Part shown: positions 48,942 to 58,188 of the stretch, in pieces
Layout of the letters: each line of letters begins with the position of its first letter
Position numbering within the stretch: the first letter of the stretch is position 1
From: Pontibacter aquaedesilientis
GTDB lineage: Bacteria > Bacteroidota > Bacteroidia > Cytophagales > Hymenobacteraceae
Length of the DNA: 64,000 nt
Assembly: GCF_014773225.1 (NCBI RefSeq)
Contig: NZ_JACXAJ010000010.1
Location: 84,994-148,993 of the forward strand
Reading direction: 5' to 3'
Translations under genes and position numbers: made by a program
The notes under the pieces: model-generated
The model's database searches: none
Told to the model about the DNA's origin: nothing
The model's input: the letters and a program-made list of their open reading frames with translations, nothing else

Positions 48942-49690
48942 TCATAGTTTCAAATCATTCCGGATAAAGTAGTCCAGCGAGAATCTTTCGACAGTAGGTA
49001 TAGAGGTATTTTCCGCTGTTCTTGCTACCAGCTCGAATTTGCCCTTATTTAATGGCTGATAAAAACCAATATTCGCTTCTGAGTAAGGCAACTGGCTATA
49101 ACTGACACTAACGCGTACTGCCAATACTACCGCTCTCCCAGCAGTTCATCTGTATTTATACCTTTAAAATTGCAGTTCTCCAGATAATTTGCCGCGACAT
49201 AGGCTATTTCAGAATAGGAAATGTAGGGCAAATGAGGTCGGGATGATAGGGTGTGTTAATGCCCCAGTTCAGGTTCTCGAAAAAGTTGGCGCAGCGCAGG
49301 TGCTTCACGGCTATACCTTGCTCAACTCTCGCTCAAAAACGATCAGGCTGGTGAGGTTCCCGTTTCGCTTTAGGGTCGCATTGCTGATGTTTACAACATG
49401 TTTGATTGGGCTGGCTTCCAGCAGCCATACCAAGCGCTCTGTAGTTGTCAAAGGGGTAGCCAGGGCTGTATCAGGTATAGTACAGAACAAGGCTGTGGCA
49501 CTACTGAAGGCTGCCTGCAAGAAACCATGATAATGTTAATCGCCCTTCAATACCTGGCACTGGCCTGATTAAGCTGACAACTTCGCTTTGTCGCGGGTTG
49601 CAGCTTGGACAGGTTCGTTCCGGCCAATTAGTTCTCGCAATACCTTGCTGCCCAGATTGCCGGAAGCGCCGAGTATCAGGATGCAGGATG
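48942..49690 (-). pseudogene. Decayed NmrA/NAD(P)H-binding oxidoreductase
   Basis: Minus-strand fragments in different frames together read as one protein. The first (about 49685-49575) gives ILILGASGNLGSKVLRELI, a Rossmann nucleotide-binding start, and then stops. The second (49520-49311) has LLEASPIKHVVNISNATLKRNG. A third begins near 49290 (NFFENLNWGINTPYHPDL), and the last (49124-48942) ends SIPTVERFSLDYFIRND. Stops and frameshifts break the frame at least three times, and no ATG precedes the first piece. It follows the 816-residue protein gene directly, so it may once have been the last gene of that operon. Confidence 0.75.
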
Positions 49691-49707
49691 TTGGGTCCAC
49701 TGCTAAA

Positions 49708-52158
49708 TCACTTTTTCGCTACAGTTCCTTCAACATCGAAAGTGAGCATTTTACTGAATGGCTGTCCATCTGTCGTTATACCCTGAACCACCACCAGGTA
49801 GGCACCTGTTTGCTCAGAGGTATAGAAACGGATTTGTTCAGCCTTATCCGCAGTCAGCTTGATTTGGGGTGCCCAGTGAAGCAGGTTCCTGAAATCGGCC
49901 AGGCGGCTTTGCCGCTGCTTTTCTGTATCATAAGCGGGTGCGTAAAACTCACGTTCCAGCTGCAAGCCTTCATAAGTCTGCATAAGCGCACGCGGGTCCA
50001 GTTCAAATCCAGCCAAGTCGCCCGTATAAGTCTGGTAACTGACTAATCCTTCGTACTCCAGCGGCCCGTGATAGAAGCGCCTTGCAATCACTTCCAGTTT
50101 ATTGACCTTTAACGGATCGAATGCCATGATTTTGTCGATGCTGAAAACTGGCACACCGTCCAGTAGTACCATCGGGTTTTGCCTGAATAGTTCTTTATGA
50201 GGTCTGTTTAACACCATGAAATGGAACCTGCGACCACGGGTACGCACCTGCACTCCCTGCACATACTCCCGCATCACCTCCTCCATTACCTTAAACCGCT
50301 TGTAGCTATCGAGATAGTACTGTTCGGATACCTCCCCATAAAAAGCCGTGGTATCTTTTACCGGTGACCTGAAATTGTTGTTCTTCTCCCCATGATAGGC
50401 GTGCTGTAACTGTACCTGCACGTGGCGCTCTGCAACGTTGCCCAGCCAGGAATGGGATAAGTTGAAAGTAGGTTGGTTAGTGCGGCTGTACTGTTCCGAA
50501 AAAGGATTCAGAAGCTCAAAGTGATAGGTGCTATCCTTATTGAAATCGGTTTGCAGCACCATATCCCTGCTGCCGAAGTAATCCTTAACCTCAAACAGCG
50601 CCACGCCATTTTCATTGCTCACGGCATTGTAAAACCGAATTGGGCTACCCGGCGAGGCCAGGTAGGTAGTGATGCCTTGCGCTGGCAATCCGCTCCCTTT
50701 ATGCGTTACTTTCGCTCTCAGCAAGTGCCCATGATACTCAGGCACAAAAGGTAGCGGGTTCTGCTCGTTTTGTAAAACGGCATCCCATTTAAAGCGGCTC
50801 CAGCCATGTGTGAGCATCAGGTTATCCATTGCCTGCAAATCCAGACGACCGGACTCCGAAAAATAATAGGAAGGGGATTCTACTACGCCCTTTAAATCCG
50901 ACTCAAGCCAGATGTAACTGTCAATCATCCGCTCCGGTGCATGCTGCAGGGAGTCGAGCCGGTACACTGCCATCGAAAGATTTGATGCCGTTGCCGTACC
51001 GTAAGTGGCGTCGGCTAGCAGGTCCAGGGTGACTTGCTCCCGCAGGTTATACCTGGCTTTGGCTGCTTGCAGACTCAGTTGGTATTGCCTGGAAGGTTGC
51101 TTGAAGAACAGGCGCTCACATACAGGCATACCTGCCGCATCGAAAACCGTGAAATGGTTGATGCCATCTGCCAAAGAAGCTTTGTCGAGCACAATCGTGG
51201 CTTTCCCTTCCAGCAAGATGGTATTTTCAGAAACGACAATCTGTTGCCGGGCATGCCCCAGCAAATACACTGCTTCACCTAAGTGTCCTACCGCCTTTAC
51301 ATCTATTTTCAAGCGGTTATCAGCCATTTCCTCCATCTGCAAGTTATAGCCCTGCTCGTGTACCTGAGGAAAAGGCTGCGCCAGGCGTTGGCCGCCCGGC
51401 AGCAGTATACTGGCTGTATAGCGCTTTCCTGCCTCGGGCGTAAAGACGAAATGGCCCATCCCAAACCGATAAGGCTTCAGATCTGCCACGTGGCTACCCG
51501 CTTCATCACGCACCTCTCCTCTAAGCGCCGCTCCTTTGCCGGTTTGCCCATTGGTGATCTTGAAAGCTACTTTGCTGTTTACGCCTGCCAGCAGATTACC
51601 ACCTTCCGGGAAAAACTGCACCTTGTAATCGTTAGCCTTTTTATCTCCTGCACTTGGCAACTGCTCAAAAGTATTGATAATGGTAACCGGCTGCTCAAAG
51701 AAAAAACCAGAGCTGAAGTTTTTCATCCAACTGGTGTAAGCCCTCACCGTGTAACTACCCGACTCCAGGGTGGCAGGCAACTGAAATGCGCCTTTGCCGG
51801 TGCCCTCGCTCAGCATTACTTTTGCCTGCAAAACCGGTTTCTGACCTTCACGAAGCAATTCTATGTAAGCAACTTTGCTTATATCCAATGGTTGGTGCAG
51901 CGTCCCATCCACACTGTATACCTTAAACCACATGTCATCGCCGCACACATATACCTGCCTGTCCAGGTGCAGGTATAGCTTCTCTTGCAACGACTTCTGG
52001 CGGTGCTGCTGCAGGCGCTGCACCACGCTTGCCGCAGACTTTGATTGCGCAAGGGTGTTGTTGTTGACAGATATGCCAAGCACTAAGCCTAGCACGGTGC
52101 CGATACAAATTTTCAGGAACTGAGCGGACTGCCGCATGTTCTGTGTGCGTTCGTTCAT
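49708..52158 (-). CDS. MG2-domain secreted protein with TonB-plug-like C-terminus
   Basis: The 816-residue protein starts with a signal peptide (hydrophobic region to about residue 38). Residues about 60-165 match the macroglobulin MG2-like domain: EKLYLHLDRQVYVCGDDMWFKVY...GAFQLPATLESGSYTVRAYTSWMKNF. Further beta domains follow. Near 655-715 a plug-like segment reads NPMVLLDGVPVFSIDKIMAFDPLKVNKLEVIARR, as in TonB receptors, but there is no barrel. Such proteins occur with TonB receptors and DUF4249 lipoproteins in Bacteroidota. It is the last intact gene of a four-gene minus-strand run. Its ligand is unknown. Confidence 0.82.
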   Translation of the reverse strand: MNERTQNMRQSAQFLKICIGTVLGLVLGISVNNNTLAQSKSAASVVQRLQQHRQKSLQEKLYLHLDRQVYVCGDDMWFKVYSVDGTLHQPLDISKVAYIELLREGQKPVLQAKVMLSEGTGKGAFQLPATLESGSYTVRAYTSWMKNFSSGFFFEQPVTIINTFEQLPSAGDKKANDYKVQFFPEGGNLLAGVNSKVAFKITNGQTGKGAALRGEVRDEAGSHVADLKPYRFGMGHFVFTPEAGKRYTASILLPGGQRLAQPFPQVHEQGYNLQMEEMADNRLKIDVKAVGHLGEAVYLLGHARQQIVVSENTILLEGKATIVLDKASLADGINHFTVFDAAGMPVCERLFFKQPSRQYQLSLQAAKARYNLREQVTLDLLADATYGTATASNLSMAVYRLDSLQHAPERMIDSYIWLESDLKGVVESPSYYFSESGRLDLQAMDNLMLTHGWSRFKWDAVLQNEQNPLPFVPEYHGHLLRAKVTHKGSGLPAQGITTYLASPGSPIRFYNAVSNENGVALFEVKDYFGSRDMVLQTDFNKDSTYHFELLNPFSEQYSRTNQPTFNLSHSWLGNVAERHVQVQLQHAYHGEKNNNFRSPVKDTTAFYGEVSEQYYLDSYKRFKVMEEVMREYVQGVQVRTRGRRFHFMVLNRPHKELFRQNPMVLLDGVPVFSIDKIMAFDPLKVNKLEVIARRFYHGPLEYEGLVSYQTYTGDLAGFELDPRALMQTYEGLQLEREFYAPAYDTEKQRQSRLADFRNLLHWAPQIKLTADKAEQIRFYTSEQTGAYLVVVQGITTDGQPFSKMLTFDVEGTVAKK

Positions 52159-52175
52159 ATTTTCAGACTTAGCTT

Positions 52176-53324
52176 CTATTCCCAGTAAGCTGGTTTCACA
52201 TTAGTACCGCGAAGCGTGCAGTCCACGCACGACCGTGGCGCATAGGTATAGCCTATAGGATCTGGGGACATGCCGTATACCTCATCTACCGGAAGGACGC
52301 TGCCTCCGGCAAAACGCTCGTTCACCTGCCCGGAGCTGATCATCACAGTATCCATGGAGCAGGATGGATAATAAAGACGCCACTCGGCGGGCAGGTCTTT
52401 GCTGTCAATAAAGATTCGTTGCTGTTGCATGGTCGCGGCTGTCAGGAAACCAATAACGGGTTCATTCGGGTCAGAAAGGCTGCGAATGTTACTGGTCAGC
52501 TGAGAAGGAAGCGGGTCGAAGAGCGTGCCGATGCTTTCCGTGTTTTTCTTGAGCGTCTCCCAATACTCATATGCCTCCCGACTAAGTGCATACTGCTTCA
52601 CCAATATGCTGTTTTTAACAGCGATTTTTTCAGAAGCACGAGGCAGTGTCAGCAATTTGTAGTTGCTGATTACATCTGAGCTCAACTTTATGGAAGATCC
52701 TAATTCAATTGCAGTAGAGCTCTCCGATCTCCAACAAGTGAAAATGGGTTTGTCATTGGGCTCTCTTTGGGATACTGCGCCATTTTCGTATTTGATAGTC
52801 GAGTATAGGGCCGCCTTGAATTGCCAGGTCTGCTCATACTCCCATCGGTAATAGCGGGTGTTGTTGCTTTCATCATGGGTATTCACAAAAATCTGAACCT
52901 CCTCGTTTACAGGCCTCCAGGTTATCTGATCGATGGCTGGTGTTTTTTTCACTTCCACAAACTCGGAAGCGTATTCCTTCCCCTTGATTGTGCGAATCAG
53001 CAAGCGGTATTTTTTCCCGGGCGTCAGCTGCATGTTGTAACTCATGTACACACCCTTGGCCGTTTCAATAAAGTTGAATTGTTCCTTGGACTCCGATTCT
53101 ACAGAGACCTTTGCCTGTGTCTCAGCAGGAGGCTGGCCGTTCTCGTTCAAGTTTTGGGTGCGCAGCAATTGTATGGTCGTCGGTCCGCTAGCGTTCAGAA
53201 ACCCGTTCACAACCAAATAGGTATTGGACGATTCCAACACCTCAGGGAAATAGGGCTCCACACAACCGTTCAGTAACATCAACAGCAACCATACCAGCGG
53301 GTTTTTCCAGCTCCGGGTCTTCAT
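52176..53324 (-). CDS. DUF4249 family lipoprotein
   Basis: The 382-residue product starts at the ATG 53322-53324; the frame continues upstream into the receptor gene but that part is not a signal. The signal is WKNPLVWLLLMLLNGCVEPYFPEV, a lipobox before Cys 20. The sequence YLVVNGFLNASGPTTIQLLRT...PPAETQAKVSVES is typical of DUF4249, a beta-rich lipoprotein that nearly always accompanies a TonB-dependent receptor. It starts 4 nt after the receptor stop, so both are co-transcribed and the lipoprotein probably works as a surface partner. Two cysteine pairs near the C-terminus (CVDC) may form disulfides. Confidence 0.9.
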   Translation of the reverse strand: MKTRSWKNPLVWLLLMLLNGCVEPYFPEVLESSNTYLVVNGFLNASGPTTIQLLRTQNLNENGQPPAETQAKVSVESESKEQFNFIETAKGVYMSYNMQLTPGKKYRLLIRTIKGKEYASEFVEVKKTPAIDQITWRPVNEEVQIFVNTHDESNNTRYYRWEYEQTWQFKAALYSTIKYENGAVSQREPNDKPIFTCWRSESSTAIELGSSIKLSSDVISNYKLLTLPRASEKIAVKNSILVKQYALSREAYEYWETLKKNTESIGTLFDPLPSQLTSNIRSLSDPNEPVIGFLTAATMQQQRIFIDSKDLPAEWRLYYPSCSMDTVMISSGQVNERFAGGSVLPVDEVYGMSPDPIGYTYAPRSCVDCTLRGTNVKPAYWE

Positions 53325-53328
53325 GGTA

Positions 53329-56109
53329 TTAAAATTTAAAATTGTAGGTAACAGTAGGGATCGGCTGACCGAAGATGGACATTTTATAGCCGGCAATCTT
53401 ACCGTTCTGTGACTTGAAATAAATAGAGTATGGATTTCTTCGACCGGTGAGGTTGTAAACCGCCACCGTCCAGGAACTGTGCGCCAGCTTTTGGACCCTG
53501 TGGTTGCCCTCGATGTTCATCGCGAAATCCACTCGGTAATAGTCTGGTATGCGGTACTGGTTTCTGTCGGAGTACATGATGCGGTAGGTGCTACCGTCGT
53601 AGTATTTCGCCAAGGGCAGCGTAATTGGCCTTCCGGTACTGTAAGTAAAGTTAAGCGAGGTGCTGAACCGCTGGCTAAAACGATAATTGCTGATCATGGT
53701 CAGATCGTGTGGCTTGTCGAAGTTGCTGGCGTACCACTCTCCCCGGTTGATGATCTCAGAAACCGTTGGGTCGTTTAAGCGGGTTAGCGTCCTGGAGTAG
53801 GTATAGCTTATCCAGCCATTCAGCTTTCCGGTTGCCTTTTTCAGCATCACTTCTACCCCGTAGGCTTTGCCTTCTGCATTCGCCACATCGGTTTCTATGT
53901 GGTGGTTCATAATGATGTTGGCTCCGCTCCTGTAGTCCAGGAAGTCGCGCATCCACTTATAATAGGCCTCTGCCGAGAACTCAATCGTGTTGGCCCGCAG
54001 GTTTCGGTAATATCCAAGCGCCACCTGATCGCCTACTTGCGGTTTTATGTTGTTGTCACTCAGCTTCCAGGTATCGGTTGGCGCCATGGTGGCCGTATTG
54101 GAAAGCATGTGCACATACTGACGCAACCTGTTGAAGCTTACTTTTACAGATGAATTGTTGCCAAATCCATACCTGGCCGATAACCTGAACTCCGGCCCAT
54201 GGTATGTCGCGATCCGCTCGCCACTGCCATAAGAGAGGGTGTCCGTAATGGTATTGACTGACTTAGGCACACCTGGCGCATAGCTGAACACATCTTTTGC
54301 CCCAAGCGCATTAAACACAGAGTAGCGTAAACCCGCCGAAACTGAAAAACGCTGACTGATATCGAAACGGTCCGAAATATAAAGCGCGCTTTCAACGGCT
54401 TTTTCGGGCTGCAACTTGTCATCTTTAATTGCGGACTCGGGGTGATTACGCGTTAGATTACCAGGGTTTACCTGGTAATAGATGCTGCTGCCACCAAAGT
54501 CCAGCGTATGCTTGGAGTCAGGGAAATAGTTGAAATCAACTTGCACACCGCTTTGGTCAATACCAAACTCCATAGTAGCGGCATTGGCTGTGTTTTCTTC
54601 GTTTGAGATGTCGTAGCTATAGTGGCTCCGTGTAGCGGTCGCCACGCTGTAAAGCCTGTTATGGAAATTATGCTTCCATTTAAGGCTTGCATTCTGGTTC
54701 TGGAACCTGTAAAGCGTATCAGCGTCAAGTTTAAATCTGTCCTTACTCAGATAGCCTGTCAGGTATATGTTGTTTTTATCGTCTATTTCATGGCTTATCT
54801 GCGTGTTCAGATCGTAAAAGGATGCCTCGCTGTTACGGAATGATTTGACCGGAATCTGCTTTAGCAACCAATCGGAATAAGTGCTGCGCCCTCCAACCAG
54901 GATGGAGGTTTTGTTCTTCACGATCGGTCCCTCCAGTGTTAGCCTGCTCGTGAGCAGACCAATACCACCGGCTCCACTAAACTGCTTCTTGTTTCCCTCG
55001 CGGGTACTCACTTCCAATACCGAGGACAGGCGTCCCCCGTAGCGGGCAGGTATAGCGCTCTTGTACAATTCCACAGACTTGATCACATCCGGGTTAAATG
55101 CCGAGAAAAAGCCAAACAAATGCGATGGATTGTAAATGGTCGCATCGTTGAGCAGAATCAGGTTTTGATCAGTTGAGCCACCCCGCACGTTCATGCCGGT
55201 GCTGCCCTCCCCTACTGATTTTACGCCAGGCAAAGTCAGGACAACCCGCAAGATATCGGTCTCTCCGAAGGCTGTTGGCACTTGCTTGATCGTCCGGATG
55301 TCCAATCGTTCCATTCCCATCTGCAAGCCGGTTACGTTGCGGTCTTTCTCGGCCTCCACCACCACTTCTTTCAGCGATCTGATGTCTTCTTCTATCTCAA
55401 TATTGAGCTTACCGTCGCTGTGCATGACAATCTGCCGCCTGGTGTTTTTAAGTCCGATCGCCCGGATGTGCAACTCGTGGCGCCCCAAAGGAAGCGAGAG
55501 CGAAAAGTAGCCATACTGGTCTGAAGCTGTACCGATGGTTGGCGACTCGATGTAGACATGGGCTCCAATAATAGCCTCGCCTGTCCTGGCGTCGCGCAGC
55601 GTACCGGCAAGGTTTGCGTTACCCGATTTGCCTCCTCCCGGCGAGCCAATCTCATACAGCTTAAGCTCAGAGGTTGTCTTCTTACTGGATTCCTGCTGAG
55701 GCAGAAAGCCATTGTTTGCCAACTGACTATTTCCCTTGGCCTGCTCATCTTGCTGTATCAAAAAACTACCAGGCAGGCTGGTCATCACTGGGTTATGCCG
55801 GGTAATGAAAACGCGGTGATCTGCAGATATTGCAAAGGCGTAGCCAGTGCCTTGGAAAACCTGCGCCAGTATTTTCCTGAGCGGCTGCTGGTCAGCTTCC
55901 AGGTTCACCACCACGCTGTCGGCCACTGCCGGCTCGTAATAAAACTTGTAGGGCGTTTCTTGTTCCAGCCGCTGCACGAACGCATCAAAGTGAACATTGC
56001 GGAAGGTACCCGACAGGAGCGTCTCCTTTGTGTGCTGAGCGATAACAGCCAGACTAAAACCGCAATACAGCAGAAGGGAGAGTAAAGAAGATCTGTAAAA
56101 TTGGGACAT
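53329..56109 (-). CDS. TonB-dependent receptor with STN and carboxypeptidase-like domains
   Basis: The 926-residue outer-membrane receptor has a signal peptide (to about residue 24), then an STN domain (about 30-105: FRNVHFDAFVQRLEQETPYKFYYEPAVAD...LRKILAQVF), a carboxypeptidase-like domain (about 165-250: AGTLRDARTGEAIIGAHVYIE...), a plug (GETDILRVVLTLPGVKSVGEGSTGMNVRGGSTDQNLILLNDATIY), and a long barrel ending in aromatic Phe (TVTYNFKF). STN domains usually signal to an ECF sigma/anti-sigma pair, but none is in the window. It likely imports an unknown substrate with the DUF4249 and MG2 proteins downstream. Confidence 0.93.
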   Translation of the reverse strand: MSQFYRSSLLSLLLYCGFSLAVIAQHTKETLLSGTFRNVHFDAFVQRLEQETPYKFYYEPAVADSVVVNLEADQQPLRKILAQVFQGTGYAFAISADHRVFITRHNPVMTSLPGSFLIQQDEQAKGNSQLANNGFLPQQESSKKTTSELKLYEIGSPGGGKSGNANLAGTLRDARTGEAIIGAHVYIESPTIGTASDQYGYFSLSLPLGRHELHIRAIGLKNTRRQIVMHSDGKLNIEIEEDIRSLKEVVVEAEKDRNVTGLQMGMERLDIRTIKQVPTAFGETDILRVVLTLPGVKSVGEGSTGMNVRGGSTDQNLILLNDATIYNPSHLFGFFSAFNPDVIKSVELYKSAIPARYGGRLSSVLEVSTREGNKKQFSGAGGIGLLTSRLTLEGPIVKNKTSILVGGRSTYSDWLLKQIPVKSFRNSEASFYDLNTQISHEIDDKNNIYLTGYLSKDRFKLDADTLYRFQNQNASLKWKHNFHNRLYSVATATRSHYSYDISNEENTANAATMEFGIDQSGVQVDFNYFPDSKHTLDFGGSSIYYQVNPGNLTRNHPESAIKDDKLQPEKAVESALYISDRFDISQRFSVSAGLRYSVFNALGAKDVFSYAPGVPKSVNTITDTLSYGSGERIATYHGPEFRLSARYGFGNNSSVKVSFNRLRQYVHMLSNTATMAPTDTWKLSDNNIKPQVGDQVALGYYRNLRANTIEFSAEAYYKWMRDFLDYRSGANIIMNHHIETDVANAEGKAYGVEVMLKKATGKLNGWISYTYSRTLTRLNDPTVSEIINRGEWYASNFDKPHDLTMISNYRFSQRFSTSLNFTYSTGRPITLPLAKYYDGSTYRIMYSDRNQYRIPDYYRVDFAMNIEGNHRVQKLAHSSWTVAVYNLTGRRNPYSIYFKSQNGKIAGYKMSIFGQPIPTVTYNFKF

Positions 56110-56158
56110 ATAAAATGGAGACGCTTAACTAAATGTATAAGAAAGCATAGTTGGCAGC

Positions 56159-56896
56159 TTAATCCTGAAGCTTGTCGTATTGTTGCACGATCCTCATCAA
56201 AGCGTCTTCACGATTCTTTTTGAAGCGAAGATTATTCGCGGCGGCGAATTTGTTGAGTTGTTTTTTCTGATCCTTTAGCACAAGAAGCACTGACTGTTTA
56301 TTGCTCACCTTGTAGTAGGTAGCATTTCTTAGTAGAAAGAACCTGCTGGCATCTTTGTACTCACCTTCCATGCCATTGGTACTAGTTCGCTCATGCAGGG
56401 TCTTTTTATGCCGCATAAGCAATTTTACCTCCCCATCGTAAAGCACATTGTAAAAACCAGCGGGCATACCCGAGTGATTGGCGCTGTCTGTTTGCAGGTA
56501 TACAAAGGAGCGTCCATGCACTTCAAAAGCCTCTACCCGTTTTTTGTCCAATATATGCGGATGACCGCTGCCTGTATGCATGATGATCAGTTCGTCCTGC
56601 ACTATATCGTGAAGCATAGGGACTGCTTCGAACCATGCCCCGTCATACTTAACATTTCCTTCCTGAAAGATTCTGTCAATTAAGAATTGGTGACCTTCCA
56701 GGTATGGCTTTCCGGGTGCGTAGTACTCTTGACCATTGTATAGATGGGCATGCAAGCCGATTGCTTTTTTATGGCTGAGCAAGGCCTCCGCAACAGCTGC
56801 CTGCACAAAGCTGGTATCTGCTTGTGCCTGTGAGGCAAAGGGGAATAAACATAGCAGCAGAATAAAATAAATCTTGGGCAGGCTATTACGATTCAT
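56159..56896 (-). CDS. Unknown secreted protein upstream of the TonB receptor
   Basis: The 245-residue protein has a signal peptide (KIYFILLLCLFPFASQAQA). I recognise no named family. The mature part is mixed alpha/beta, with GLHAHLYNGQEYYAPGKPYLEGHQFL, EAVPMLHDIVQDELIIMHTGSG and a basic, Lys-rich C-terminus. It is read in the same direction and ends 49 bp before the receptor gene, so it belongs to the same locus and may act in the periplasm or on the surface. An AT-rich 143-bp spacer separates it from the glycosyltransferase gene upstream. Confidence 0.78.
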   Translation of the reverse strand: MNRNSLPKIYFILLLCLFPFASQAQADTSFVQAAVAEALLSHKKAIGLHAHLYNGQEYYAPGKPYLEGHQFLIDRIFQEGNVKYDGAWFEAVPMLHDIVQDELIIMHTGSGHPHILDKKRVEAFEVHGRSFVYLQTDSANHSGMPAGFYNVLYDGEVKLLMRHKKTLHERTSTNGMEGEYKDASRFFLLRNATYYKVSNKQSVLLVLKDQKKQLNKFAAANNLRFKKNREDALMRIVQQYDKLQD

Positions 56897-57039
56897 AAGG
56901 TGTTTACTTCTCAGCAGATAATGGCATTAAATATAAAGTATGTTTAATGTTATGACAAATGTTGCAACATTTTTTTATATCTAAATCAGATTTAGTTTGA
57001 AAATAGATCAAAACAGCGAGAGTTGTAGCTTGATTTTCT

Positions 57040-58188
57040 TTAGAGTTGGATCCGGTTAGCCAGCTCATATACCGCCTGCACAAAGCGGCTCCAACTGAAA
57101 CGCTGCTTATACCTGCTGATGTTATGCGCGTATTCCGCGCCCTTTTCTGAGGCATAGAAATCCAGTATGGCTTCGGCAATTGCCTGCGGCTGTGGCTCTA
57201 CTACATATCCTACCTCCCCATGCGGTACCAGTTCGGAGAGGCCACCCACGTTAGTCACCACCATGGGTTTGTCAAAATGATAGGCGACTTGGGTAACGCC
57301 ACTTTGGGTGGCATGCTTGTAAGGCTGCACCACGAGGTCAGCGGCACAAAAGTAGTGGCGTACCTCCGCATTAGGTATAAAATTGGTTCGTAGTACCAGT
57401 CGGTCCTGCAGCGCATGCTTCCGGATCAAGTCATGGTACGGAGCAGCATCCTCATAAAACTCCCCTGCAACGAGCAGTTTGATATCCGGACGGTTTTTCA
57501 AAGATGGATCCGCCATTGCCTGTAGCAAGAGGTCTAACCCTTTGTAGGCCCTGATGAAACCAAAGAAAAGGAGGTAGCTATACCTGGGATCGAGGCCGAG
57601 TGCTGCACAGGCCTCCTGCTTGGTCTCTGCCTCGCCGAAATTGTCGTACAGCGGATGTGGCAGGTATACGTTAGGCTTTGCTGGCTCAAAATGCTCCAGG
57701 TCCTGTTGCACTGCCCGCGACATGGTAACAAAAGCGTGGCAGGCGCTTAGAAAGTACTTGGTAAAGGGCACGTCGCCGGGGCGCTTCTCATGCGGTACCA
57801 CATTATCAGTAATTGCCAGTATGCGGCTATACCTGTTGCGACGGATAATACGGGCAATAGTGCCCAGCGCAGGTCCCATAAAAGGAAGCCAATACCGGAA
57901 TATAACCAGATCAGGACGTTGCTGGCGGATATAGTTACCTGTTCTGACCCAGCTGATGGGGTTGATGGAGTTGATGAGCGATTTAATCCGGAGCCCTGCA
58001 GGGGCCGGTTCGTTGGTGTACTGACTCTTGCCCGGAAAAAGAAAGGAAGGATACTGCAGGCTGAACGACACGATCTCCACCTCGTCGCCCGCCTCCTGAA
58101 AAGCTGTTGCCAGGCGCTCATTGAACGTAGACATGCCCCCACCCCGCAAAGGGTGCGCAGGCCCCACGATGATCACGCGCCTCGCCAT
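57040..58188 (-). CDS. Glycosyltransferase family 4
   Basis: The 382-residue GT-B enzyme has the N-terminal glycine loop GPAHPLRGGGMSTFNERLATAF (acceptor side) and the C-terminal donor side with LLFFGFIRAYKGLDLLLQAMA, LLVAGEFYED, FCAADLVVQPYKHATQSGVTQVAYHFDKPMVVTNVGGLSELV. The last contains the E-x7-E-like region of GT4. It transfers a sugar, probably onto a lipid or polysaccharide precursor. The gene ends 143 bp before the secreted protein gene, and its start overlaps the GT2 stop by one base (TAATG), so the two glycosyltransferases are translationally coupled. Confidence 0.9.
   Translation of the reverse strand: MARRVIIVGPAHPLRGGGMSTFNERLATAFQEAGDEVEIVSFSLQYPSFLFPGKSQYTNEPAPAGLRIKSLINSINPISWVRTGNYIRQQRPDLVIFRYWLPFMGPALGTIARIIRRNRYSRILAITDNVVPHEKRPGDVPFTKYFLSACHAFVTMSRAVQQDLEHFEPAKPNVYLPHPLYDNFGEAETKQEACAALGLDPRYSYLLFFGFIRAYKGLDLLLQAMADPSLKNRPDIKLLVAGEFYEDAAPYHDLIRKHALQDRLVLRTNFIPNAEVRHYFCAADLVVQPYKHATQSGVTQVAYHFDKPMVVTNVGGLSELVPHGEVGYVVEPQPQAIAEAILDFYASEKGAEYAHNISRYKQRFSWSRFVQAVYELANRIQL

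Noticed and set aside
49189..49530. Plus-strand 113-codon frame
   Set aside because: It is antisense to the NmrA-type pseudogene, whose motifs are on the minus strand.
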